A stretch of 7,838 nt of DNA from Chlorobium sp. Its GTDB lineage: Bacteria > Bacteroidota > Chlorobiia > Chlorobiales > Chlorobiaceae. Position 1 is the stretch's first letter, and each line of letters begins with the position of its first letter. Both the position numbers and the translations under genes were made by a program. Location of the stretch: contig JAPHUN010000068.1 of NCBI GenBank assembly GCA_026193435.1, positions 1 to 7,838 on the forward strand, in the 5' to 3' direction. Shown piece by piece: positions 1-6,528 of this stretch. Below the pieces are notes generated by a model. The model saw only the letters and a program-made list of their open reading frames with translations, was not told the DNA's origin and did no database searches.

Positions 1-564
1 AAAACGGACAAAATCGCTGTCAGAGTCCAGCCCGTGCGCACGCAGCCACTGCAAGGCTGTTTTGTTGACCAGAGGCATCATCGGAGCCAGTGAAGGCACT
101 TTACGGATAAGCTTGCGGAATAAAACACCGAGTTCACTCAAGCTTGCAGGAGGCCATGGAAGGGTATCGCCCGCAAGTGACCAGAGCAGAGACGCGAAAC
201 GATCCTGCTCGTCCCAGAACAGGCGGGAATCAGGAAATTGTGCGAGAATTTCCTGCCTGGAATGTGAAAGATGAATCGACCTGTCGCCTTGAATGAAATC
301 CCATGCGGCAGGGCAGGTCATGACAGGCCAGGATATGCCAAGTTCCTCACCAAGCAATGCAAGCGGCCCGTTCTTGTGAAAACCGCAACCAACGGTTGCC
401 CCCGCATCGAAACGATACCCCTGACGCTCAAAGGTTGCCGCGCAACCTCCGGGATATGCCAGGGCTTCAACTACGGAAATGCTGTAACCTCTCCGGGCAA
501 GCAGAGCACCGACAGTCAAACCCCCGATACCTGCGCCGATTACTATGACCCTGTTTTCACTCAT
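1..564 (-). CDS. FAD-dependent oxidoreductase, phytoene desaturase/carotenoid isomerase-like (5' part, runs off left edge)
   Basis: The minus strand reads open from an ATG at 564 to the window edge, giving the first 188 residues; the C-terminal part is missing. The N-terminus MSENRVIVIGAGIGGLTVGA is a Rossmann beta-alpha-beta fold with GxGxxG (residues 10-15). About ten residues on, SVVEA carries the acidic residue that contacts the FAD adenosine ribose. Next come PGGCAATFERQGYRFDAGAT (residues 39-58), the second conserved block of the CrtI/CrtISO/CrtD-type flavoprotein family, and a GPLALLGEELGI segment. Family members desaturate or isomerise carotenoids at the membrane, but relatives act on other substrates and the distinguishing C-terminus is absent, so no gene symbol is given. 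No strong ribosome binding site precedes the ATG; the only nearby upstream ATG is out of frame and soon meets a stop. The family assignment is firm, the carotenoid role is inference. Confidence 0.85.
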   Translation of the reverse strand, partial: MSENRVIVIGAGIGGLTVGALLARRGYSISVVEALAYPGGCAATFERQGYRFDAGATVGCGFHKNGPLALLGEELGISWPVMTCPAAWDFIQGDRSIHLSHSRQEILAQFPDSRLFWDEQDRFASLLWSLAGDTLPWPPASLSELGVLFRKLIRKVPSLAPMMPLVNKTALQWLRAHGLDSDSDFVRF

Positions 565-570
565 CGATAA

Positions 571-723
571 TCATTCTGATACTTGCTGATAGACATGCAA
601 CTTCATACCATCCTGAAACACACGACCTCATTCGAAAAATCCCCCCTGCCATGCAGGCTCTTCAATACACCATGCGCTCTCTTTGTAGCCGATTTCATGC
701 TGAATCGTAACAGATTGCCTGTT
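571..723 (-). pseudogene. Possible decayed coding remnant upstream of the FAD oxidoreductase
   Basis: One minus-strand frame between in-frame stops at 724-726 and 571-573 reads like protein: it contains SVTIQHEIGYKESAW, then EEPAWQGGFFE, an in-frame TGA (628-630), and GRVFQDGMKLHVYQQVSE, ending 6 bases before the ATG of the oxidoreductase. The balanced composition, and the way it resumes after one stop in the same frame, suggest the 3' end of an old gene that has lost its 5' part. There is no start codon with a ribosome binding site and I do not recognise the family. It may equally be chance in a non-coding gap. Confidence 0.2.
635..657 (-). terminator. Weak candidate Rho-independent terminator
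   Basis: On the minus strand a perfect 5-bp stem CCTGC/GCAGG with an ATG loop (645-657) is followed by GGGGA and five T (635-639). It lies about 180 bases downstream of the effector-binding protein gene and upstream of the FAD oxidoreductase, where a terminator would fit. The stem is short and the T-tract is separated from it by purines. It also sits inside the coding-like remnant, so this is only a candidate. Confidence 0.2.
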
Positions 724-835
724 TCACAGCGCAACTGGAGGCAGGAAAGGAAGAGATATCTCTGCAGGAAAACTATCGACATGATACTAACGGCAGTGAA
801 CGAGCCTCGTGGTTCCGACTCGATTAAAGGAGGCG

Positions 836-1306
836 TCACACGAGCAAAAGATGGACCTGTGTTTTCAGTTGATCGGGCGGTGTCACGGCGGGATCGTTCA
901 GGTATATTTCATAGGCTATACCATTGGCTTCAAGATTGTTCTCTCCGATCCATCGGATGAGCGCGTCATAGACCGGTTCGGCTTCCTCATACGGGCCTAT
1001 ATAAAGACTGCTTGCAGCCTTTCCTGACGGAGTCATGGAGGACACAATGCTCTCTTCTCCGGGAATGCCATCTTCAACAGGAAATCCGAATTCCACCTCG
1101 AGATTATCCATTTCCATGTTGATATATATCGCGAACGGAGGGCCTTGCGGTTCTTTCCCTTTTGATTTGAGGTATGCGGCAATTGCTCCGTAGCCTTCGT
1201 CAAAAACCTCGGCTATATCGCCGGCTTTTGTTTTCAATCGTATGGTAAGTGCCGGGCGAGGTTCGAGATTCTGCAGCTCACAGTGAAAAGAGCACTCAAA
1301 ATCCAT
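836..1306 (-). CDS. GyrI-like / AraC effector-binding domain protein, stand-alone
   Basis: This is a 156-residue protein with no DNA-binding domain, signal peptide or membrane segment. The sequence fits the GyrI-like small-molecule-binding fold (also called the AraC or BmrR effector-binding domain). It has an early beta strand (PALTIRLKTKAG), a helix ending at AAYLKSKG, the strand PPFAIYINM, a central GIPGEE loop, YIGPYEEAEPVYDALIRWI, and the family's typical ending YEIYLNDPAVTPPDQLKTQV. The Glu in YEIYL matches the acidic residue that contacts cationic ligands in BmrR-type members. Stand-alone members are thought to bind or hydrolyse small hydrophobic compounds; the ligand here is unknown. 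The ATG at 1306 was chosen because GGAGGAG lies just upstream (1310-1316). A longer frame would run back into the tRNA gene and add unrelated residues. The gene lies 56 bases downstream of tRNA-Pro on the same strand. Confidence 0.85.
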   Translation of the reverse strand: MDFECSFHCELQNLEPRPALTIRLKTKAGDIAEVFDEGYGAIAAYLKSKGKEPQGPPFAIYINMEMDNLEVEFGFPVEDGIPGEESIVSSMTPSGKAASSLYIGPYEEAEPVYDALIRWIGENNLEANGIAYEIYLNDPAVTPPDQLKTQVHLLLV

Positions 1307-1309
1307 CGT

Positions 1310-1316
1310 CTCCTCC
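1310..1316 (-). promoter_or_regulatory. Strong Shine-Dalgarno GGAGGAG deciding the start at 1306
   Basis: On the minus strand GGAGGAG ends three bases before the ATG at 1306; the GGAGG core is five bases from it. It is the best ribosome binding site in the window and argues against the upstream in-frame ATGs, which lie within or near the tRNA. Confidence 0.8.
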
Positions 1317-1362
1317 ATTGAAAGGTTGAAAAACACTATCAGATATGAAGTAAAAACCTGTG

Positions 1363-1436
1363 TCGGCGTAGCGGGATTTGAACCCACGACCCCTTCCACC
1401 CCAAGGAAGTGCGCTACCAGGCTGCGCTATACGCCG
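1363..1436 (-). tRNA. tRNA-Pro (anticodon GGG)
   Basis: The minus strand folds into a complete cloverleaf of 74 nt. The acceptor stem is CGGCGTA/TACGCCG, with C1-G72 as is typical of bacterial tRNA-Pro. The D-arm is GCGC-AGCCTGGTA-GCGC and the anticodon arm is CTTCC-TTGGGGT-GGAAG, with anticodon GGG at 1402-1400. The variable loop is GGGTC, the T-arm is GTGGG-TTCAAAT-CCCGC with one G-U pair, and the discriminator is A. It decodes CCC and CCU proline codons. The 3' CCA is not encoded (CACA follows the discriminator), so it must be added after transcription. Confidence 0.97.
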
Positions 1437-1481
1437 ATGTCGATGAAGAAACGGGAAGTAATGATAAACAAAACTTATAGA

Positions 1482-1511
1482 AATATAAATTTTTTTAGGC
1501 TTTTCTTTCAA
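1482..1511 (-). promoter_or_regulatory. Promoter of tRNA-Pro (sigma70-type)
   Basis: On the minus strand TTGAAA (1506-1511) and TATATT (1482-1487) are separated by 18 bases of A-rich DNA. They match the -35 and -10 consensus at 5 of 6 positions each. Transcription would begin about 40 bases before the mature tRNA 5' end, a normal leader for RNase P processing. Read-through could also transcribe the effector-binding protein gene, since no convincing terminator lies between the two. Confidence 0.6.
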
Positions 1512-1551
1512 TCCCGGCCTTCCTTACGCCCGCTCTCCCTGTCGAACATCT

Positions 1552-1656
1552 CCGGCTTGCCGGGCCCTCGCAGACAACCGGAGGGCGGAGCTGTTCAACG
1601 GATAATCCGGAAGAACCCGCAACCTGTTGACGGAACAATTTGAGTTCTCAAACTCA
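1552..1656. repeat. Cluster of inverted repeats in the divergent intergenic region
   Basis: Between the tRNA promoter and the hydrolase gene are four short inverted repeats. They are CCGGC-TT-GCCGG (1552-1563), directly followed by GCCCTC/GAGGGC with an 11-base loop (1564-1586), then CGGAT-A-ATCCG (1599-1609) and TGAGTT-CTCA-AACTCA (1641-1656). None is followed by a T-tract on either strand, so they are not ordinary terminators. They could be structured leader RNA or protein-binding sites for the downstream operon. A TTGACG at 1627-1632 resembles a -35 box but has no good -10 partner. Nothing else was recognised in 1512-1711. Confidence 0.4.
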
Positions 1657-1711
1657 GGGAAGCATGAAAAGTTCTTATATTATTATTTTTACTTTTCAAC
1701 GTCGAAATCCG

Positions 1712-2638
1712 ATGAGTTATTTTTCCAATGACCGCTGCAACCTGTTTTATAACGACACGGCGGAAAACAACCCTGACCTCAGGGAAAAACCTGCCGTTCT
1801 GTTTGTCAACGGCTGGGCCATTTCTTCGCGGTACTGGAAACCTGTTGTTGAAAAACTGACTCCGGAATACCGCTGTATCACCTATGACCAGAGCGGTACC
1901 GGAAACACCGTGATCGAAACCGATCACAAACCATCCTTCACCATCGAAGGATTCGCTGACGAAGCATCCTCGCTGATCGAACACCTCGGCCTGAACAAAA
2001 AGAGAAACCTGCATATTATCGGGCACTCCATGGGCGGCATGGTAGCAACCGAACTCTCCCTGCGCTACCGGGATTCACTCCTCTCCTCTACCATTCTTGC
2101 CTGTGGTATATTTGAGGAGACCCCTTTTACCTCTGTGGGCCTGCTGTTTCTGGGCGGCCTGATTGACTTTTCAATGAACTTCAGAAACATCTTTCAGGTT
2201 GAACCACTGAAATCGCTCTTTATCAAACGCGCGGCAACCGTTGATATTGGAAAAGAGTACAGTGATATCATCGTTGAAGATTTCACCAATTCAGACAAAG
2301 ATGCGACAAATGCTGTGGGAAAGTTCTCCATAGACCGTGATGTTCTCAGAAGATATACCCGGCAGGTTGTCGAGATCAGCTCTCCCGTGCTCTGCTGCGT
2401 GGGAATGGCGGACCACACCATCCCTCCCGAAGGCACGGTAACACTCTATGAAACCCGCAGAAAAAAAACTGACGCGCCAACTCGTCTTGTTCAGTTTATG
2501 CATCTCGGACACCTTCCGATGCTTGAAAACACCGGAATGTTTTCCGAACAGCTGAAAAAACATTTTGAATTTGCCGATGATTTTTATAAAAACAACTCAC
2601 CGGACGACAGAGGGAATGAACGCCTTCAGATAGTATGA
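1712..2638 (+). CDS. Alpha/beta hydrolase fold protein
   Basis: This is a 308-residue cytoplasmic-type alpha/beta hydrolase with no signal peptide. The catalytic triad is visible: nucleophile Ser106 in the elbow GHSMGG, Asp234 in VGMADHTIPP, and His267 in HLGHLPMLE. The oxyanion-hole segment after the first core strand reads VLFVNGWAIS, with Asn where most relatives have His (HGW). A cap region lies between about residues 130 and 215. The substrate cannot be told; relatives include esterases, haloperoxidase-like enzymes and C-C bond hydrolases. The start is uncertain: the ATG at 1712 places the fold at the usual distance from the N-terminus but lacks a ribosome binding site. An in-frame ATG at 1664, just after AGGGA, would add 16 residues. 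Its TGA overlaps the start of the next gene (ATGA), suggesting translational coupling with the penicillin-binding protein. Confidence 0.85.
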   Translation: MSYFSNDRCNLFYNDTAENNPDLREKPAVLFVNGWAISSRYWKPVVEKLTPEYRCITYDQSGTGNTVIETDHKPSFTIEGFADEASSLIEHLGLNKKRNLHIIGHSMGGMVATELSLRYRDSLLSSTILACGIFEETPFTSVGLLFLGGLIDFSMNFRNIFQVEPLKSLFIKRAATVDIGKEYSDIIVEDFTNSDKDATNAVGKFSIDRDVLRRYTRQVVEISSPVLCCVGMADHTIPPEGTVTLYETRRKKTDAPTRLVQFMHLGHLPMLENTGMFSEQLKKHFEFADDFYKNNSPDDRGNERLQIV

Positions 2639-4953
2639 ACAGTGACTCAGTTAATAAGAATAGTGTGAACAGGAACAGAATGAGTAATAACAGTAAAGGA
2701 AAAAAGAAAAAACGAAGTGCGCTACCCGCGATGTTGTTTATCGGGATCATTCTGATCTCCTCTCTTGCCGGACTCATCTACATATTCAGTCTGCTCAAAA
2801 GCCTTCCAGGTCTTGAAGAGCTTGAAAATCCTAACCCGGAACTGGCCTCACTGGTCTACTCTTCGGACGGTAAACTGATACACAAGTACTTCCTTAAAAA
2901 CCGCACTTATGTTCCGCTTGGCTCTATCGCCAACTATGTACCTGAAGCACTGATAGCAACTGAAGATCTTGCCTTTTACGACCACTGGGGTTTCGATGTC
3001 CGAAGATTTGTTCTTGTCATAGGAGAAAACCTGATTAAGGGAAGAACACGGTGGCACGGGGCGAGCACCATCACCCAGCAGCTCGCAAAAAACCTCTACC
3101 TGACCCAGGAACGCACGATAAACCGCAAAATCAAGGAGTTTTTCACGTCTGTCGAACTTGAGCGAACCTATACAAAAGATGAAATTCTCGCCCTTTACCT
3201 CAACACGGTCTACTTCGGATCCGGAGCCTATGGCGTAGAGGCCGCGTCCTGGACCTATTTCAACAAACCTGCACGCTCACTGACCCTGCCTGAAAGCGCA
3301 ACGCTCATCGGTATTCTGAAAAGTCCGAGAGCATATGACCCGTCAAGAAATCCTGAAGATTCGGTCAATCGGCGTAACCTTATTCTTTCCCTGATGGAAA
3401 AAGCAGGCGTTATCTCTGAACAGGAAAGAGAAAAAGCGCAGAAAAGCAAGCTCGCCCTGGATTATACACCGGTAACCAACAATGGAAAGGCACCCTACTT
3501 CACCGAATATATCCGCCAGACCCTCAAACCGATATCCCGCCAGCATGACATCAATGTCTACAGCGACGGCCTGAGCATCTATACGACACTTGACAGCCGA
3601 ATGCAGCGCTATGCCCAGGAAGCGGTCAAGGAGCATATCGCCTGGGTGCAGGAACAGTTCGACAGATCCTGGCGCTGGCCTGAAAAGCTTAAAAACCAGA
3701 TAATCAGCGAAACACCGAGATACCGTGAACTTGTAAACAACGGTACATCGGCGGGAGATGCCCTCAGGGAGCTCAAAGGGGACAGCAAATGGCTGAAAAA
3801 AGTACTCTTCGATAAAACCCGTGTGCAGGTTGCTCTTGTTGCGCTTGAACCGTCAAACGGAGCCATCAAGGCATGGGTCGGCGGCAGTGAATTCAGCCCT
3901 GATGACTATCAGTACCAGTATGATCATGTCTGGCAGGCAAAAAGACAGCCTGGATCAACCTTTAAACCGTTCGTCTATGCAGCGGCGATCGACAAGGGCA
4001 TACCGGCAAACTACAGAATTCTGAACCAGCCTCTCGCCATAAAGACCGGCGATAAGGTCTGGATAGCGAAAAACGCCGATCACAGCTCAGGCGGTTTGAC
4101 AACGCTTCGCAACGCGCTGAGCAAATCCGTCAACCAGGTTACGGTACGGCTCATGCATGAATTTCTGAGTCCTTCGGAAGTCATCAGTTACGCGAACAAA
4201 ATGGGCATCCGATCAAAACTCGAGCCCAATATGTCCATATCCCTCGGCACATCGGAAGTAACTCCGCTGGAACTAGCCTCGGCTTTCGGCACCTTCGCCA
4301 ACAACGGCGTATGGGTTGAACCTGTGAGCATCAGCAGGATCGATGACAAGTTCATGAATACGATCAACGAATCCAGCCCTCTGACAAGAACGGCTATTGA
4401 TTCCACGACAAACTACGTGATGGTTTCCATGCTTCAGGATGTGATTAAACGGGGAACAGGAGTAGCCGTTCCTTCACGCTACGGACTGAACATAGAATCC
4501 GGCGGAAAAACCGGGACCACCCAGAACCTGAAGGACGCCTGGTTTGTCGGGTTTACCCCGCAGGTTACCGCTGCTGTCTGGGTCGGGTTCGATGATGAAA
4601 GACTCTCGTTCACCTCGATGAGCTATGGACAGGGAGCAAGAGCCGCCCTGCCGATCTGGGCGAAGTTTATGAAAAAGTGCTATGCCGACACCTCTCTCGG
4701 TCTGGAAAACCGATACTTCCACATGCCTGAAACCGTCATTGCAGTACCGGTTTCTCGCCGCACCAATCAACCTGCGGAACTCTTTACGGATGATGTTTAC
4801 GTTGAATATTTCACCTCCAAAGGCTTCAAGAAATACCAGCAGGGACTGATGTACAGCCCCCCTGAAGAAGAGAGTACAAATACTGAAAATGACTCTTCAA
4901 GAGGGCCGTTAGAGCGGCTCATCGAGGATCTCATCGGAGAAGAGACAGAGTAG
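2635..4953 (+). CDS. Class A penicillin-binding protein (PBP1A type), bifunctional transglycosylase/transpeptidase
   Basis: This 772-residue protein polymerises lipid II into glycan strands and cross-links the peptides on the outer face of the cytoplasmic membrane. A Lys-rich cytoplasmic stretch (residues 21-27) precedes one membrane anchor (about 30-54). The GT51 transglycosylase domain follows, with catalytic Glu110-Asp111 in [26 protein letters not shown] (142-153), and the [17 protein letters not shown] and [12 protein letters not shown] motifs. The transpeptidase domain carries all three active-site motifs: Ser441-TF-Lys444, Ser498-Val-Asn500 and Lys625-Thr-Gly627. Length and order suit the PBP1A (MrcA/PonA) family. 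The C-terminus is short and acidic, without an added domain. The ATG at 2635 overlaps the hydrolase stop by four bases; a second in-frame ATG at 2680 has AGGA (2671-2674) five bases upstream and may be the true start, removing 15 Asn/Ser-rich residues. Confidence 0.95.
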   Translation: MNSDSVNKNSVNRNRMSNNSKGKKKKRSALPAMLFIGIILISSLAGLIYIFSLLKSLPGLEELENPNPELASLVYSSDGKLIHKYFLKNRTYVPLGSIANYVPEALIATEDLAFYDHWGFDVRRFVLVIGENLIKGRTRWHGASTITQQLAKNLYLTQERTINRKIKEFFTSVELERTYTKDEILALYLNTVYFGSGAYGVEAASWTYFNKPARSLTLPESATLIGILKSPRAYDPSRNPEDSVNRRNLILSLMEKAGVISEQEREKAQKSKLALDYTPVTNNGKAPYFTEYIRQTLKPISRQHDINVYSDGLSIYTTLDSRMQRYAQEAVKEHIAWVQEQFDRSWRWPEKLKNQIISETPRYRELVNNGTSAGDALRELKGDSKWLKKVLFDKTRVQVALVALEPSNGAIKAWVGGSEFSPDDYQYQYDHVWQAKRQPGSTFKPFVYAAAIDKGIPANYRILNQPLAIKTGDKVWIAKNADHSSGGLTTLRNALSKSVNQVTVRLMHEFLSPSEVISYANKMGIRSKLEPNMSISLGTSEVTPLELASAFGTFANNGVWVEPVSISRIDDKFMNTINESSPLTRTAIDSTTNYVMVSMLQDVIKRGTGVAVPSRYGLNIESGGKTGTTQNLKDAWFVGFTPQVTAAVWVGFDDERLSFTSMSYGQGARAALPIWAKFMKKCYADTSLGLENRYFHMPETVIAVPVSRRTNQPAELFTDDVYVEYFTSKGFKKYQQGLMYSPPEEESTNTENDSSRGPLERLIEDLIGEETE

Positions 4954-4978
4954 CAAACCACTTAACACTTCCATCTAT

Positions 4979-5854
4979 ATGCATTCAGTTCTGGTTCTTG
5001 ATTTCGGCTCGCAATACACTCAGCTTATCGCACGACGTATTCGAGAGATCGGCATCTATTCGGAAATCGTCCCGTACAACACCCCGCTGGAAAAAATCCG
5101 GGAACACAATCCCGGGGCGATCATTCTCTCAGGAGGCCCCAGCAGTGTCTATGGAGAGTCTGCGTTTCATCCGGATGAGGGAATATTCAAACTCGGCGTA
5201 CCCATCCTTGGCATCTGCTATGGATTGCAGGTCATAGCCACTCATTTCGGCGGTACAGTTGACGCCTCAGCAAAACAGGAGTTCGGAAGAGCAGAAATTC
5301 AGGTCGAGCGTCATGATGGAAATCCTCAAAGCATGCTCTTCAAGGATATTCCCGATTCAGATGTCTGGATGAGCCACGGGGACAAGGTTGTGAAAATGCC
5401 GGAAGGGTTCAGTGTTACCGCCGGCAGCGGCAACTCGGAAATGTGCGCGATTGAAGCCTCGGGCAACAAAGCGGCGCTCAAAGTGTTCGGTCTGCAGTTT
5501 CACCCTGAAGTACAGCACACGCTTTATGGAAAACAGCTGCTTTCAAATTTTCTGCTGGACATAGCCGGTCTGACGCCTGACTGGTCACCGAAAAGCTTTA
5601 TCGAGCACCAGATCGAGGATATCCGCGCTACTGTCGGCAAGAATACGGTTATCTGCGGCATAAGCGGCGGCGTTGACTCTACAGTCGCCGCCGTGCTTGT
5701 CAGCAAGGCGATAGGCAAACAGCTTCATTGTGTTTTTGTCGATAACGGACTATTGAGGAAGAATGAAGGAGAAAAGGTCATGAAAATCCTCAAACCTCTC
5801 GGACTGAACGTTAATCTGGTAGACGCAGAAGCGTTATTCCTCAAACGGTTGTAA
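4979..5854 (+). CDS. guaA: GuaA N-terminal part: glutamine amidotransferase plus start of ATP-pyrophosphatase domain
   Basis: These 291 residues run up to the internal TAA. The class I glutamine amidotransferase domain (about residues 1-195) opens with [17 protein letters not shown]. It holds the nucleophile Cys80 in GICYGLQ and the His175/Glu177 pair in QFHPEVQ, completing the Cys-His-Glu triad. The ATP-pyrophosphatase domain starts near residue 210 with its P-loop SGGVDST (229-235), followed by [13 protein letters not shown]. The fragment ends in LFLKRL, before the rest of the XMP/ATP-binding fold, so alone it could release ammonia from glutamine but should not make GMP. Confidence 0.9.
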   Translation: MHSVLVLDFGSQYTQLIARRIREIGIYSEIVPYNTPLEKIREHNPGAIILSGGPSSVYGESAFHPDEGIFKLGVPILGICYGLQVIATHFGGTVDASAKQEFGRAEIQVERHDGNPQSMLFKDIPDSDVWMSHGDKVVKMPEGFSVTAGSGNSEMCAIEASGNKAALKVFGLQFHPEVQHTLYGKQLLSNFLLDIAGLTPDWSPKSFIEHQIEDIRATVGKNTVICGISGGVDSTVAAVLVSKAIGKQLHCVFVDNGLLRKNEGEKVMKILKPLGLNVNLVDAEALFLKRL

Positions 5855-5857
5855 AGC

Positions 5858-6523
5858 GTGGCTTCACCTGAAAAAAAGCGGAAAATAATCGGCAGAACCT
5901 TTATTCATATTTTTGAAGAACAGATTCACGACGAGAAATTCCTCCTGCAGGGAACACTCTATCCAGATGTCATAGAAAGTGTCAGCGTCAAAGGGCCGTC
6001 TGAAACCATCAAGTCGCACCATAACGTCGGCGGCCTTCCTAAAAGAATGAAGCTCAAACTCGTTGAACCCCTGCGCGAGCTGTTCAAGGACGAGGTACGT
6101 GCTGTCGGGCGCGAACTCGGCATCGATGAAGACATCCTCATGCGCCACCCGTTTCCCGGACCCGGCCTCGCCGTGCGCGTTCTCGGGTCGGTCAGCAAAA
6201 CCCGCCTCGATATCCTGCGGGATGCCGATGAGATTTTCCTTGAAGAACTCAAATCACAGAACCTCTACCATCATGTCTGGCAGGCGTTCTCCGTTCTGCT
6301 TCCCGTGCAGTCTGTCGGCGTCATGGGTGACAAACGCACCTATGAAAATGTCCTCGCTCTCCGCGCCGTTGAATCCTCTGACGGCATGACCGCGGACTGG
6401 GCCCATCTGCCGCACGAGTTTCTTTCGAGGGTTTCCAATCGCATCATCAACGAGGTCCGGGGCATCAACAGGGTCGCCTACGACATCTCCTCCAAACCGC
6501 CGGCAACCATAGAATGGGAGTGA
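5858..6523 (+). CDS. guaA: GuaA C-terminal part: rest of ATP-pyrophosphatase domain and dimerisation domain
   Basis: This segment of 221 codons begins right after the internal stop and continues the GuaA frame: [60 protein letters not shown], then the C-terminal GMP synthase dimerisation domain ending KPPATIEWE, the family's usual terminus. If translated separately it would need re-initiation at the GTG at 5858, three bases past the TAA; no Shine-Dalgarno site precedes it. All family blocks appear intact, so decay, if real, is recent. Confidence 0.85.
   Translation: MASPEKKRKIIGRTFIHIFEEQIHDEKFLLQGTLYPDVIESVSVKGPSETIKSHHNVGGLPKRMKLKLVEPLRELFKDEVRAVGRELGIDEDILMRHPFPGPGLAVRVLGSVSKTRLDILRDADEIFLEELKSQNLYHHVWQAFSVLLPVQSVGVMGDKRTYENVLALRAVESSDGMTADWAHLPHEFLSRVSNRIINEVRGINRVAYDISSKPPATIEWE
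6516..6520 (+). promoter_or_regulatory. Shine-Dalgarno GGGAG for serB, inside the end of guaA
   Basis: GGGAG lies eight bases before the GTG at 6529 and within the last two codons of guaA. It favours the GTG over the ATG at 6514, which would overlap guaA by ten bases and has no purine-rich site upstream. Confidence 0.5.
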
Positions 6524-6528
6524 TACCT

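Larger units (their letters stand above)
4979..6523 (+). pseudogene. guaA: GMP synthase gene guaA interrupted by an in-frame TAA
   Basis: The frame from ATG 4979 to TGA 6521-6523 encodes a complete glutamine-hydrolysing GMP synthase of 514 codons (the family is about 510-525 residues), except for a TAA at codon 292 (5852-5854). The enzyme aminates XMP to GMP using glutamine and ATP. Both sides of the stop stay in the same frame and keep every family motif, so this is one nonsense position and not a deletion or a net frameshift. Bacterial relatives have Lys-Gly-Val where this sequence reads stop-Ser-Val. The stop is real, a sequencing error, or bypassed by read-through or re-initiation; the sequence alone cannot decide. 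The gene starts 25 bases after the PBP stop with no clear ribosome binding site, and serB follows within a few bases. Confidence 0.85.

Noticed and set aside
62..570. Plus-strand frames opposite the FAD oxidoreductase
   Set aside because: They are antisense to a clear flavoprotein coding frame and show no domain of their own.
603..839. 78-codon minus-strand frame starting with GTG just after the effector-binding gene
   Set aside because: It has no recognisable domain, an unlikely Cys/Arg/Leu-rich composition and no ribosome binding site. A different frame of the same region reads more like protein.
1307..1399. N-terminal extension of the effector-binding protein to an upstream ATG at 1399
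   Set aside because: It would run through the tRNA-Pro gene and add residues unlike the family, whereas the ATG at 1306 has a strong Shine-Dalgarno site.
1296..1643. Short frames on both strands across the tRNA (MKEKPKKIYIS..., and a plus-strand 105-codon frame)
   Set aside because: They overlap the tRNA and its promoter; the peptides such as RIAQPGSALPWGGRGRGFKSR are the well-known spurious translation of tRNA genes.
1627..1655. Sigma70 promoter for the hydrolase operon using TTGACG at 1627
   Set aside because: At a spacing of about 17 bases the -10 position reads AAACTC, a poor match; no convincing promoter could be set for the plus-strand genes.
5840..5860. Net frameshift in guaA
   Set aside because: Both halves are in the same frame (4979 and 5858 differ by a multiple of three), so the break is an in-frame stop and not a net frameshift.
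4979..6523. Archaeal-type two-subunit GMP synthase
   Set aside because: The break is inside the ATP-pyrophosphatase fold, about 100 codons after the domain boundary where the archaeal genes are split.
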